NCBI GenBank assembly: GCA_902527245.1 | Contig: CABZOI010000007.1 | Span: 62,001 to 126,000 of the forward strand | Direction of reading: 5' to 3' | DNA: 64,000 nt | Source of the DNA: an uncultured SAR92 cluster bacterium | GTDB taxonomy: Bacteria; Pseudomonadota; Gammaproteobacteria; Pseudomonadales; Porticoccaceae | In this document: positions 8,318-16,562 of the stretch, piece by piece | How positions within the stretch are numbered: position 1 is the stretch's first letter | Layout of the letters: each line of letters begins with the position of its first letter | Program-made: the position numbers and the translations under genes | The notes under the pieces: model-generated | Told to the model about the DNA's origin: nothing | Databases searched by the model: none | The model's input: only the letters and a program-made list of their open reading frames with translations

Positions 8318-10057
8318 TTAATTTTGAGTATTGGAAATCCATAATGTTTGATATGGATCTAACTTTGTGAATCCTTGTTTTCTGCAAATAGTTTTGTTTT
8401 CAATTAGATCAAAATATTCCTGGTTTTCGATGAGATTCAGATCATCAAAAAAAAGATCCTGTTTTTGTGTACTAATGTTACTAATACAAAAAATATTTTG
8501 TGATTTGCATATGCTTTGCCGCCAAAACCCGAATAAGGAGTCGGATAAATGAAGTGTAAACTGAGTGGCATTTGGATGAAATGCGCACTGCTTTTTCCGT
8601 AATTTAATTCTAGATGTTATCTTTTTATAAACAACGTGCTCTTCGCTCTCATGATTATCTAGTTTTTGAGTTAGTTTTTTGTAGTTCCATTGATGTCGGT
8701 TTATTGAACGATTTTGACCAGTATTATCCACTTTTTTTAAGTTATTTTTTGTGCCAAGAAGACTGTGAATATATAAGCCTGGAATACCTTCGAGTCCAAT
8801 CATTATCTCATGAGCACAAACGAACCTATCAATCTGATATTCATCGGTGCCAACTTCTGTTCCCTTAAGAGCGTCAAATAAGGAGATATTTATTTCGTAG
8901 TATCTCTTTCTACCGTTTTTATCATTTCTCGCAGACGTCAAACCACCAAAATTAACCATTGTTTGTACCAGATTTTCAATTTCATCCTCAGACAGAAGGC
9001 CCTCTGCTGGTCTTAAACCTATTCCATCATGAGATGCTATAAAATTAAAATAAGCAGTCCCAAATCTGGCTGGGGGCATGCTTATCATCCAAGTTTTTAA
9101 AATTCTAGAATTACCAGTTATTAAAGTATTTATTAGAAGAGGAGGTAGCGAAAAATTGTAAATACAATGTGCTTCATTACCATTTCCAAAGTAAGAAAGA
9201 TTTTCTCGATTTGGAATGTTAGTTTCAGTAATCAATAAGGTTTCAGGCGATATCGACTCAAATATAGTTCTAAAAAGTCTTATTATTTCGTGTGTTTGTG
9301 GAAGATTAATGGAGGAGGTTCCTGATTTTTTCCATAAGAAAGCAACTGCATCAAGTCTAAAGATTTTTACTCCAAAGTTGGAATACAAAATCATGATTTT
9401 AATGAACTCCATCAATACAGCCGGATTCTTAAAATCAAAATCTACTTGATCATGACTAAAAGTACACCACACATATTTCTTGCCATTGGGAGTGTCGACT
9501 GCTTTTAATAGCTCGCTTTCTCTAGGACGCACAACTTTACTGAGGTTGTCAGTTGGAAGAGCAGTTGCAAAATAGTCTTTTCCTGGATGTATTTGATTTT
9601 GGAAATTTTGAAACCATTGGCTTCTTGCTGAACAATGGTTGATGACAACATCAGCCATAACTTTATAATTTTTAGAGAGAGCCTCTACATCATCCCACGC
9701 TCCCAGTGCTTCATTAACGGAAGAATAATCTAGTACAGAAAATCCATCATCTGACGTGTAGGGGAAGAACGGAAGAACATGAATACAATTTATAGTGTCC
9801 TTCAGATAATTATCAAAAAACTTCTTGAGCGTTTTGAAGGGTTTCTCTGATTCACATTTAATTGAGTCAGCATAGGTTATTGAAATAACATCTTTTTCTG
9901 ACCATTTTTGCTCAGGATTTTTGGTAGGTTGAGGTAAAACATCACCTATTATATTTAGGATGTTCTCTGTAAGAAGTTTTAGGTCATTGTCATTAAGTTG
10001 ATCGTATATGCGTCGCAAATGAGACGAGACTTTGTCATAAATTGCATGTTTACTCAC
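8318..10057 (-). CDS. GH13 sugar phosphorylase (sucrose phosphorylase-like), probable glucosylglycerate phosphorylase
   Basis: A 579-aa alpha-amylase-fold enzyme of the sucrose-phosphorylase-like subfamily. The four GH13 regions are visible: DVVINHC (136-142), IFRLDAVAF with nucleophile Asp236, LITETN with acid/base Glu278, and ASHDGIG with Asp344. The subfamily includes phosphorylases for sucrose, glucosylglycerol and glucosylglycerate. Here the gene is translationally coupled (GTG start inside the TGA of gpgS, GTGA) to glucosylglycerate synthesis genes. The best inference is therefore reversible phosphorolysis of glucosylglycerate to glucose-1-phosphate and glycerate. Sucrose phosphorylase remains possible. 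Confidence 0.8.
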   Translation of the reverse strand: MSKHAIYDKVSSHLRRIYDQLNDNDLKLLTENILNIIGDVLPQPTKNPEQKWSEKDVISITYADSIKCESEKPFKTLKKFFDNYLKDTINCIHVLPFFPYTSDDGFSVLDYSSVNEALGAWDDVEALSKNYKVMADVVINHCSARSQWFQNFQNQIHPGKDYFATALPTDNLSKVVRPRESELLKAVDTPNGKKYVWCTFSHDQVDFDFKNPAVLMEFIKIMILYSNFGVKIFRLDAVAFLWKKSGTSSINLPQTHEIIRLFRTIFESISPETLLITETNIPNRENLSYFGNGNEAHCIYNFSLPPLLINTLITGNSRILKTWMISMPPARFGTAYFNFIASHDGIGLRPAEGLLSEDEIENLVQTMVNFGGLTSARNDKNGRKRYYEINISLFDALKGTEVGTDEYQIDRFVCAHEIMIGLEGIPGLYIHSLLGTKNNLKKVDNTGQNRSINRHQWNYKKLTQKLDNHESEEHVVYKKITSRIKLRKKQCAFHPNATQFTLHLSDSLFGFWRQSICKSQNIFCISNISTQKQDLFFDDLNLIENQEYFDLIENKTICRKQGFTKLDPYQTLWISNTQN

Positions 10058-11316
10058 CGAGAGGCTCTTTTAAGCGGTCTAACCGTAGTTTTTGCCAATT
10101 GGAATTCTTTTAAATCCTTATCCACTGCTTCAATGAGTTGGTCATAGATATCTGGGATTGCACTGACAACTCTGTTCCAACTTGGCAAGAACGGACGCTC
10201 CATAGGAATTGCGGTAAATATTTCTCCAGCTTTGATAATATTCTGAGCAAACATTTCAACGGCTTTTTCTTCCTCATGAACATCGAGTGAAAGTCCATTC
10301 ATAACTGCATCATTATGACAGTTTTCAATAACATCCAGTGCCTTTCGATAGTACGTTGCCTTTATTGACCTAAATGTTTCCTGGCTAAATATGACACCCT
10401 GTGTTGCAAGTTTCCTGAATAATCCTTTAGCAATATCAATGGACATTTTTGAGAGACCTTTGGACTCATCATTAACTGACAATGATTGATGCTTGTGATC
10501 ATAGTTGTCTGCGATATCCACCTGACACAATCTATTATTCGCATAATTTCTATACATCTCTGACAGAACACCAACCTCTAGGCTCCAATCGCTTGGTATA
10601 CGGATGTCGTTCAAAACGTCACGTCTGAATGAAAATTCACCCGCGAGTGGATATCTAAAACTATCCATATAATCTAGGTAATCCATTTGTCCTAGATTTG
10701 CTTTCAATGCTTGTATTAAAGGGGATACCAGAAGTCGAGAAACTCTACCATTGATTTTTCCATTTGCTACTCGAGCGTAAAATCCTTTACAAAATTCATA
10801 GTTGAACTGAGGGTTCGCCACAGGATAAATTAAACGCGCGAGTAGTTCTTTGTTATATGTTGTTATATCGCAGTCATGCAACGCCACTGACTCAGCTCTT
10901 CCAGTTGCTAATACATATCCCATGCAATACCACACATTTCGTCCTTTTCCATATTCTTTTGGAGCCAGATCAAGCTTTTCAAGTTGTCTATCGATCGCCT
11001 TTAGACGGGGTCCGTCATTCCATAATACTCTGAAGTGTTGAGGTAATTCTGAAAAAAATTGAAGAGAATGCACGTACTGATCTTCATTCGCTTTGTCCAG
11101 ACCAATAACAATCTGATTCAGATATGGCACACCTTTTAGTTCATTTATGATAAGAGGGAGCGCTTTGCCTTCGAGCTCACTAAAAAGGGCAGGTAATATC
11201 AAACCCATTGGGCGCCGTCTGGAGAACCTAATCAAGTCCTGATGCATTTCAGATACTGGTCTGTGCCCCAAATTATGAAGGGTTGTAATAATGCCGTTTT
11301 GATAAAAATCTCCCAT
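10054..11316 (-). CDS. gpgS: Glucosyl-3-phosphoglycerate synthase (GT-A glycosyltransferase)
   Basis: A 420-aa retaining glycosyltransferase predicted to join NDP-glucose and 3-phosphoglycerate into glucosyl-3-phosphoglycerate, the first step of glucosylglycerate synthesis. The metal/nucleotide-binding DxD is in VALHDCDITTYN (Asp148 and Asp150), preceded by GKGRNVWYCMGYVLATGRAE, and later by YPLAGEFSFRRDVL and SDWSLEVGVL, all typical of the GpgS/MpgS-like GT81 type. The upstream gene is the matching phosphatase (15 bp gap), the downstream one a GH13 phosphorylase (4 bp overlap). A mannosyl donor cannot be excluded by motif alone, but the length and blocks favour glucosyl. Confidence 0.85.
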   Translation of the reverse strand: MGDFYQNGIITTLHNLGHRPVSEMHQDLIRFSRRRPMGLILPALFSELEGKALPLIINELKGVPYLNQIVIGLDKANEDQYVHSLQFFSELPQHFRVLWNDGPRLKAIDRQLEKLDLAPKEYGKGRNVWYCMGYVLATGRAESVALHDCDITTYNKELLARLIYPVANPQFNYEFCKGFYARVANGKINGRVSRLLVSPLIQALKANLGQMDYLDYMDSFRYPLAGEFSFRRDVLNDIRIPSDWSLEVGVLSEMYRNYANNRLCQVDIADNYDHKHQSLSVNDESKGLSKMSIDIAKGLFRKLATQGVIFSQETFRSIKATYYRKALDVIENCHNDAVMNGLSLDVHEEEKAVEMFAQNIIKAGEIFTAIPMERPFLPSWNRVVSAIPDIYDQLIEAVDKDLKEFQLAKTTVRPLKRASR

Positions 11317-11331
11317 AATATAGTCCTCAAT

Positions 11332-12177
11332 TTAACTGAAGTTTTGAAGCCATTCTGTAACACCTGATACCCATCCCTTGGGCCCAAATTCTTGGCTAAT
11401 ATGCACTTTGGTTTTTCTACTAACTTTTATTGGTTTTCTTTTCCGGGGTTTGATTACCAAAGCAGTATCAGCTCCCTCTAGCATTGATATGTCATTGTTG
11501 CTGTCGCCGATCGCTAAAGAGTCACATTTGTCAATACCAGGTTGATCGCAATATATTGATATTAGTTTTTTAACTGCTTCTCCTTTGGTATGTAGACCGG
11601 TGATGTTCAAAAACCTGCCACCTTGCTGCACTAAAAGTCCATTTTTCGTTAAGCAATCTGCAAACATCTGTTTACGTTTATCAGTGCTTAGCCACACGAC
11701 AACTTCACTGAATTCACGATTATTGGCATTCCAAGCATCTTCTTCACTTAATCCTGCTAGTTTCGCAATTGACTGTATTCCTTCTATTTTTTGCATGGCA
11801 TTAAAAGTTTTAAATTCAGCGAGAAATTCATTTGCATGATTTTGAATAGAATCAATTAGGTAGTCTCGGTTATAACCATTCTGTATTAAGAAATGATCAT
11901 TTCTTATTTTCCAATTAAGTTTTGTAGTTTTAAAGTATGACTTGGGGATATAAATAGCGGATCCATTTTCAGTTATGAATGGATGATTATTATTCAACTC
12001 ATTCTTGAGTTTTAAGACTTCGCTAAAGGTCTTGCTTGTGACGGGTATGACAGGAATACCAATTTTTTCTAGCATTAACAGAAGACTTTTCGCTGGCCCA
12101 AAGGAATAGTTATCGTGATCAAGTAAGCTTCCATCAAGATCGGTCAGAATAATTCTTTTTGTTCTTTTTCTACTCAA
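11332..12177 (-). CDS. gpgP: Glucosyl-/mannosyl-3-phosphoglycerate phosphatase (HAD-IIB)
   Basis: A 281-aa HAD-family phosphatase that should dephosphorylate glucosyl-3-phosphoglycerate to glucosylglycerate, a compatible solute. Motif I is LTDLDGSLLD (Asp13 nucleophile, Asp15), motif II lies in PVTSKTFSEV, and motif IV is GDSNNDISMLEGAD, with the C2-type cap between. It is often annotated as mannosyl-3-phosphoglycerate phosphatase (YedP family). It starts with TTG at 12177 behind AGGA and is the first gene of the gpgP-gpgS-GH13 operon; the 235 bp upstream (12178-12412) is A+T-rich and must hold the promoter. Confidence 0.87.
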   Translation of the reverse strand: MSRKRTKRIILTDLDGSLLDHDNYSFGPAKSLLLMLEKIGIPVIPVTSKTFSEVLKLKNELNNNHPFITENGSAIYIPKSYFKTTKLNWKIRNDHFLIQNGYNRDYLIDSIQNHANEFLAEFKTFNAMQKIEGIQSIAKLAGLSEEDAWNANNREFSEVVVWLSTDKRKQMFADCLTKNGLLVQQGGRFLNITGLHTKGEAVKKLISIYCDQPGIDKCDSLAIGDSNNDISMLEGADTALVIKPRKRKPIKVSRKTKVHISQEFGPKGWVSGVTEWLQNFS

Positions 12178-12412
12178 AATCCTAAAACCTACAAATATTT
12201 TGCCCTTTTATGGTGCGGTTTATTAATGTTTAACAGCTAACTAATACTACTTTTCAATATAAGTTGTTGTATTACGTCAATTTTTTATTAAACGACTAAA
12301 AATTAAAGTAATTTGAAAAGGGGAGATTGCAGATTGCATGCCAACTATTGATAAAGAATTTTAGAGTTATCAGTTGTTAAATCAATAGAAATGAATACTA
12401 AGCTTGTTAAAT

Positions 12413-13870
12413 TTAAGAAAATATTCCATGAATAAACCATTTAACACCAGATTTATAGATCCAATAATTTGTTCCTTCTTCATCCCTTGCGATGTAATAA
12501 TCGAGTTGTTGATTATTTTCCCACCAATTATCATTTATCCTCTCGGGGCCGCTTAAAATAGTTATAGGGCTTTTGAAATACAATTTTCCATTGAGGAATT
12601 TAATTGGATTAGGTGTTTTGAGTAACCAAAGAGGCCTTGTGTTTTCTGTTGTTTGTTGCTCAAAAAATTGCTTCATATCGAATTCTGTAATACTTCCAGC
12701 CTTTTCAGGTATGTGCTCATTTTTTGTTAAAAGTGTAAACAAAGCTTTTTCTCCAACTTTTGCAACAATACTATCCACCAAATTCCCTTTATATTGAGAT
12801 TTATTTTTATTGTCATTAAATATCGCATTATTAATTTTTTTGTCTTCGATTAAATCAGTGCAGTAAAGAGAGACTTTCTCTACTACCTTGGGTAAATTAA
12901 TATTATCTAACTTTATTCGGCTTAAATTTAGAAGTTCACTCCAATCATTTTTGCTTCTTGATAGTTTTATTTTCATAGTTATATTTACATTTAATGGCGT
13001 AGTAAATTCCCAAATGATTTGAGAGCATCTGCAATGTATTGCAATCAAATATTCATTTAAACTTTTTAATAATGATTTCATCGGGAAGATTAAGCTTTCT
13101 TTATTTGTTAGCCCGTTAATATATTGAATCTCATCATGAAATGTTTTTGATGGCTTGAATTTGCATAATATTTGCTGTTTTTTATTTAGAAGTATTTCCA
13201 GATTAGAAATTAAATCACTATTAAATCTTTCACTAAGTAATGATATTGGTATATCTATTAAATCTTTAATACTTTGAATTCCTAATTGAGAAAATATTTT
13301 TCTAGTATTTAAATTATCAGTTATTTTTATTGCAGGTATTTTGTTTAGTTCTTTATATACATTATTTAAATTTGGTAAATTTTTTTGAAATTTATTCTTG
13401 CATAGTATTTTTGCAATCAAAGGGTTTATACCAAATCCATTAATTGCAAATATCTTGTGTAAGGATATTTTTTCATGGATTAGACAAAGTAAATTATTAT
13501 AGCCCCTGAAGAGTCTTTTAGATTTAGATATTTCGAGACATAATGCGTGATTTTCAATCGTTACATCAGCGGTAAATTGATACCCAATAATAGCTAAGTT
13601 ATTTAATAATTTTTTTTCTTGTGATGAATTTCTTTCCTTAATTATCAAGTCGGGACACATTGCTAGCGCAGTTGATAAAGAGATAGTTTTATCAATTCCA
13701 TAGTCTTTTGATAAATTATTATATGCAATTATTTTTCTTTTATTTTTATGTGTATCAATTACTACTAAAGGTTTATTCGTAAAATCCTTTGAGTAATTCA
13801 TGGTTATTGCCTCAAGAGATAATTTAGGGAACTTTATGTACATCCAAATTTCTTCAGATTTATTTTGCAT
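12413..13870 (-). CDS. imuB: ImuB, Y-family polymerase-like protein lacking catalytic residues
   Basis: ImuB (485 aa) is the hub of the ImuA/ImuB/DnaE2 mutasome, linking the polymerase to the beta clamp. The N-terminus IWMYIKFPKLSLEA corresponds to the palm strand that in active Y-family polymerases carries metal-binding acids; here Ile and Lys occupy that place. The second acidic site (Asp-Glu in DinB) is replaced near ADVTIENHALCLEIS. This inactive palm is the family hallmark. The gene is markedly A+T-rich. It follows imuA by 18 bp and shares its SOS promoter. Family members are diverse, but the context makes the call firm. Confidence 0.88.
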   Translation of the reverse strand: MQNKSEEIWMYIKFPKLSLEAITMNYSKDFTNKPLVVIDTHKNKRKIIAYNNLSKDYGIDKTISLSTALAMCPDLIIKERNSSQEKKLLNNLAIIGYQFTADVTIENHALCLEISKSKRLFRGYNNLLCLIHEKISLHKIFAINGFGINPLIAKILCKNKFQKNLPNLNNVYKELNKIPAIKITDNLNTRKIFSQLGIQSIKDLIDIPISLLSERFNSDLISNLEILLNKKQQILCKFKPSKTFHDEIQYINGLTNKESLIFPMKSLLKSLNEYLIAIHCRCSQIIWEFTTPLNVNITMKIKLSRSKNDWSELLNLSRIKLDNINLPKVVEKVSLYCTDLIEDKKINNAIFNDNKNKSQYKGNLVDSIVAKVGEKALFTLLTKNEHIPEKAGSITEFDMKQFFEQQTTENTRPLWLLKTPNPIKFLNGKLYFKSPITILSGPERINDNWWENNQQLDYYIARDEEGTNYWIYKSGVKWFIHGIFS

Positions 13871-13888
13871 AGTGATTAAAATTAAATT

Positions 13889-14626
13889 TTAGTTATATAT
13901 TTCTTGAATTGGCTTTGATTTATTCAAATTGAGGTTAAAGTTGCTGTAGTGTGATTGATGATTGTTAATTGACATTTTGTTTATTTTTATTCGATGCTCC
14001 ATCTTTATATTTGAAGGAATTATTAATTGTTTGCCAGGGTTTTTACCTCTTAATTTTTTGAGTGTTAGTAATAATGCATTTTCTTTTGAAGAATCAATTA
14101 TGATTCTTAAAAATGCAGGTGATGAATCATTGGCTGCTTCAGGAGTATTGAATAAGAATACAGGAAGGCAAGTCTCACTAGCTGCTAGTTGAAGTTTTCT
14201 TAGCATTCGATAGTTGATATTTTTATCTCTATTCCAAAGTAGTAGTAACGCGTTATTTCTAATTGTTTGTTCTGCAATCCATAACCATTCGTCAGGCTTA
14301 TTTGTTCTCACTACTAATAAATCATTCAAAGAAATTCCTGCGTTAGATAGAGCTGGAGGGTAAGGCTCATAAGGTGGATTAAGCCATATGGATAGATGAT
14401 TTGTATTCGTATATTTTTTGACTGTCTCTACAAAAAGACTTATTTCGCCTAATCCTTCCTTTTTAACTATTAATTCAGTTAATGATGAGGTTGGCCATCC
14501 TCCTAACAAAAATTCATCTAACACTTTATTTGCAGTCGGTATTCTTTCAATATAACTTGAGTGGTCATTTCCGATCCATGTATCTGATCGCTCAAGTAGC
14601 GTTTTAAGTGATGATTTGAGAGGCAT
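13889..14626 (-). CDS. imuA: ImuA, RecA-like SOS mutasome protein
   Basis: ImuA (245 aa, usual 200-250) is a RecA-like cofactor of the ImuB/DnaE2 translesion system. Typical N-terminal elements are LDEFLLGGWPTSSLTELI (about 36-53), matching the LD-LGGG-LTE pattern of the family, then LLLLWNRD and PVFLFNTPEAANDSS. It is the first gene of the imuA-imuB operon. The ATG at 14626 lies only 4 bp from the LexA box and has no Shine-Dalgarno sequence, so translation would be SD-independent from a very short leader. dnaE2, normally in the same operon, is about 6 kb away. Confidence 0.87.
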   Translation of the reverse strand: MPLKSSLKTLLERSDTWIGNDHSSYIERIPTANKVLDEFLLGGWPTSSLTELIVKKEGLGEISLFVETVKKYTNTNHLSIWLNPPYEPYPPALSNAGISLNDLLVVRTNKPDEWLWIAEQTIRNNALLLLWNRDKNINYRMLRKLQLAASETCLPVFLFNTPEAANDSSPAFLRIIIDSSKENALLLTLKKLRGKNPGKQLIIPSNIKMEHRIKINKMSINNHQSHYSNFNLNLNKSKPIQEIYN

Positions 14627-14630
14627 AATA

Positions 14631-14650
14631 TACTGTATAAATAAACAGTA
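14631..14650. promoter_or_regulatory. LexA operator (SOS box) of imuA-imuB
   Basis: TACTGTATAAATAAACAGTA matches CTGT-N8-ACAG and differs from the dnaE2 box at only one or two spacer positions. It overlaps the predicted transcription start and adjoins the -10 of the imuA promoter, the expected place for LexA repression. Confidence 0.93.
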
Positions 14651-14678
14651 TATTATTGTTTGTATCTATTCATGTCAA
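14650..14678 (-). promoter_or_regulatory. Sigma-70 promoter of imuA-imuB
   Basis: Read on the minus strand: a perfect -35 TTGACA (complement of 14673-14678), a 17-bp spacer, and TAATAT (complement of 14650-14655) as -10. Transcription would start near 14643, inside the SOS box, leaving a leader of about 17 nt with no Shine-Dalgarno. A strong promoter directly covered by LexA is the standard SOS design. Confidence 0.75.
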
Positions 14679-14755
14679 TATAATGAGTAATAAATCACAA
14701 GTTTTTAATGTATAGAGTTACAATAAATTTAGTATAAGTATATGGAAGAATTTTA

Positions 14756-15928
14756 ATGTCCTTAACTTTTGATAATTCACGATTACATAATGAATATCTG
14801 ACACCATCCCACGATGAATGGCGTAATCAGCTGAGGCGATTTTTTGAAAATGAAATAATCCCATTTGCTGATGAGTGGGACGAATGTGGCTCTATTCCTG
14901 CTGATCTATGGCCTAAATCAGCGAAAATAGGAATTCTAGGTCTCAATTATCCCGAGGAGTTTGGAGGCTCTTCTGAGGGAATCGATATTTGGCATAAGAA
15001 CATTTTAAATGAGGAGTTAGCGAGAATTGCTGTAGGCGGTGTCGGAGCAACCTTAATGGTTCATGATATTGCATTACCACCAATTTTGAAATTTGCTGAT
15101 CGAAAATTATGTGAGATGGTTATCCCGCCTGTATTAAGAGGAGAAAAACGTATTTCATTAGCTATAACCGAACCTTCCGGTGGTTCGGATGTAGCAAGCC
15201 TCTCTACGAAGGCTTCCTTAGTTGATGATCATTATATTATCAATGGAAGTAAGACTTATATTACCGGAGGAATGAATGCTGATTGGTTCACAACTGCAGT
15301 TCGAACTGGAGGAGAGGGTGCGGCTGGAATTTCAACAATACTGATACCATCAAATTTGGAGGGAGTTACTCGTACTCCTCTTGATCGCAAGCAAGGATGG
15401 TGGTGTTCCGATACTGCCACGATTTATTTTGATAATGTACGCGTTCCAAAAAACTATTTAATCGGTGAAGAGAATCAGGGATTTAAGGTTGTCATGGTGA
15501 ACTTTAATAGTGAGAGAATGGGAATGTCAGCTGCGATGGAGGCAGCATCAAGGGTGTGTTTGGAGGATGCTGCAAAATGGGCTGGAGAGAGAAAAACCTT
15601 TGGTAGAAGACTGGCTGATCATCAAGTAATTCGCCATAAATTTGCTGATATGAAGCAAAAAATAAATGCTACTCAAAGCTATTTGAATAGTGTATCTAGA
15701 GGTATTCAGTTGGGCATTGAAAATGCGGCCGACATAGCATTATTAAAAGTCCAATCAAGTCAGACTCTAGAATTTTGTGCTCGTGAGGCGATGCAAATTC
15801 TTGGTGGAGCAGCTTATATGAGAGGGAACAGAGTAGAGCGTATTTACAGGGAAGTCAGAGTAAATGCTATTGGAGGAGGATCAGAGGAAATTATGAAAGA
15901 TTTGGCTGCGCGTCAGTATGGGGTATAA
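14756..15928 (+). CDS. Acyl-CoA dehydrogenase (AtuD/short-branched-chain type)
   Basis: A 390-aa FAD enzyme making alpha,beta-unsaturated acyl-CoA. Visible blocks are the FAD/substrate region AITEPSGGSDVASL and YITGGMNADWF, the catalytic-base position of isovaleryl-type enzymes in NFNSERMGM (Glu), RKTFGRRLADHQVIRHKFAD, and the C-terminal QILGGAAYMRGNRVERIYR. The MCAD-type C-terminal Glu is not where expected (IGGGSEEI). It comes before an AtuA/carboxylase cluster on the same strand but is separated from it by the minus-strand SCP2 gene. A citronellyl-CoA or isovaleryl-CoA dehydrogenase role is plausible by context only. Confidence 0.9.
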   Translation: MSLTFDNSRLHNEYLTPSHDEWRNQLRRFFENEIIPFADEWDECGSIPADLWPKSAKIGILGLNYPEEFGGSSEGIDIWHKNILNEELARIAVGGVGATLMVHDIALPPILKFADRKLCEMVIPPVLRGEKRISLAITEPSGGSDVASLSTKASLVDDHYIINGSKTYITGGMNADWFTTAVRTGGEGAAGISTILIPSNLEGVTRTPLDRKQGWWCSDTATIYFDNVRVPKNYLIGEENQGFKVVMVNFNSERMGMSAAMEAASRVCLEDAAKWAGERKTFGRRLADHQVIRHKFADMKQKINATQSYLNSVSRGIQLGIENAADIALLKVQSSQTLEFCAREAMQILGGAAYMRGNRVERIYREVRVNAIGGGSEEIMKDLAARQYGV

Positions 15929-15950
15929 ATACACTAGAATTATTTGTAAT

Positions 15951-15981
15951 CAGACACTTTTGCCATCGGCAAAAGTGTCTG
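15951..15981. terminator. Perfect 14-bp hairpin between convergent genes (bidirectional terminator)
   Basis: CAGACACTTTTGCC and GGCAAAAGTGTCTG form a perfect 14-bp stem around a 3-nt loop. It lies exactly between the convergent stops of the acyl-CoA dehydrogenase (15928) and SCP2 (15993). No long U-run follows in either direction, so termination strength is uncertain, but the position and perfection argue for a shared terminator. Confidence 0.7.
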
Positions 15982-15992
15982 CAGAATTCGTT

Positions 15993-16292
15993 CTAGGATA
16001 GCATTGGACCAAGTTTCATCGCGATACCCATGTCACCCTGAATCTTCAACTTTCCAGTCATGAAAGCAGAGGTGCCATCAAGATTGCCTGCTGCCATTTC
16101 CATGAAATTTTCCATGCTAATTACCATGGTGCATTCAGCATCATTGTCGTCATTCGAAACTACATTGGGTGTTTGAGTTGCATCTAAAAATAAAACACCA
16201 TCCTCGCCAAAATCGAATTTAACAGTTGCTCCTAATCCGCAATCTTCGCCTATTTTTTCTTTTAAACCGTTTGTTGCCATTTCTAAAGACAT
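15993..16292 (-). CDS. SCP2 sterol-binding domain protein
   Basis: A stand-alone SCP2 (sterol carrier protein 2) domain of 99 aa from the ATG at 16292, which has GGGAGA upstream; the frame opens further to 16346 without a ribosome site. Family features are KFDFGEDGVLFLDA, ECTMVISMENFMEMAAGNLDG and the C-terminal FMTGKLKIQGDMGIAMKLG. Such proteins have a hydrophobic pocket for fatty acyl-CoA or sterol-like ligands. It is embedded, in the opposite orientation, among acyl-CoA catabolic genes, which supports a lipid-substrate delivery role. The ligand is not known. Confidence 0.9.
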   Translation of the reverse strand: MSLEMATNGLKEKIGEDCGLGATVKFDFGEDGVLFLDATQTPNVVSNDDNDAECTMVISMENFMEMAAGNLDGTSAFMTGKLKIQGDMGIAMKLGPMLS

Positions 16293-16466
16293 GGAGTTTC
16301 TCCCTTTTAATATTGATGTACACAGGTACTGTATGAATCTAGACATTTAAAATCAACTTAAATCATGGATATTTGGTCACATTAGCTTTGATTAATTTAA
16401 TTATTCGATTTTGAAATTTAGGTTGTTATTATGAATACGAGATTATAAAAGGTTTTTAAAGTGAGT

Positions 16467-16495
16467 CTTTATCGAAAGGCTTTGCGAGTTATAAT
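16467..16495 (+). promoter_or_regulatory. Candidate promoter of the AtuA/carboxylase operon
   Basis: A perfect TATAAT (16490-16495) with a weak -35 (CTTTAT/TTTATC near 16467-16473) about 16-17 bp upstream. It stands 68 bp before the TTG start of the DUF1446 gene. The surrounding 16293-16562 region is non-coding and also carries the SCP2 promoter in the other direction. Confidence 0.4.
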
Positions 16496-16562
16496 GAAAG
16501 ATATAAATAATACTGAAATCAATTATTTAAAAACGTAAAGACCAGTATTTTTAGAGGGTGTT

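Noticed and set aside
16320-16345. Third LexA box near TACTGTATGAATCTAGAC, upstream of SCP2
   Set aside because: The left half CTGT fits, but the right half is AGAC instead of ACAG, and the adjacent genes have no SOS link.
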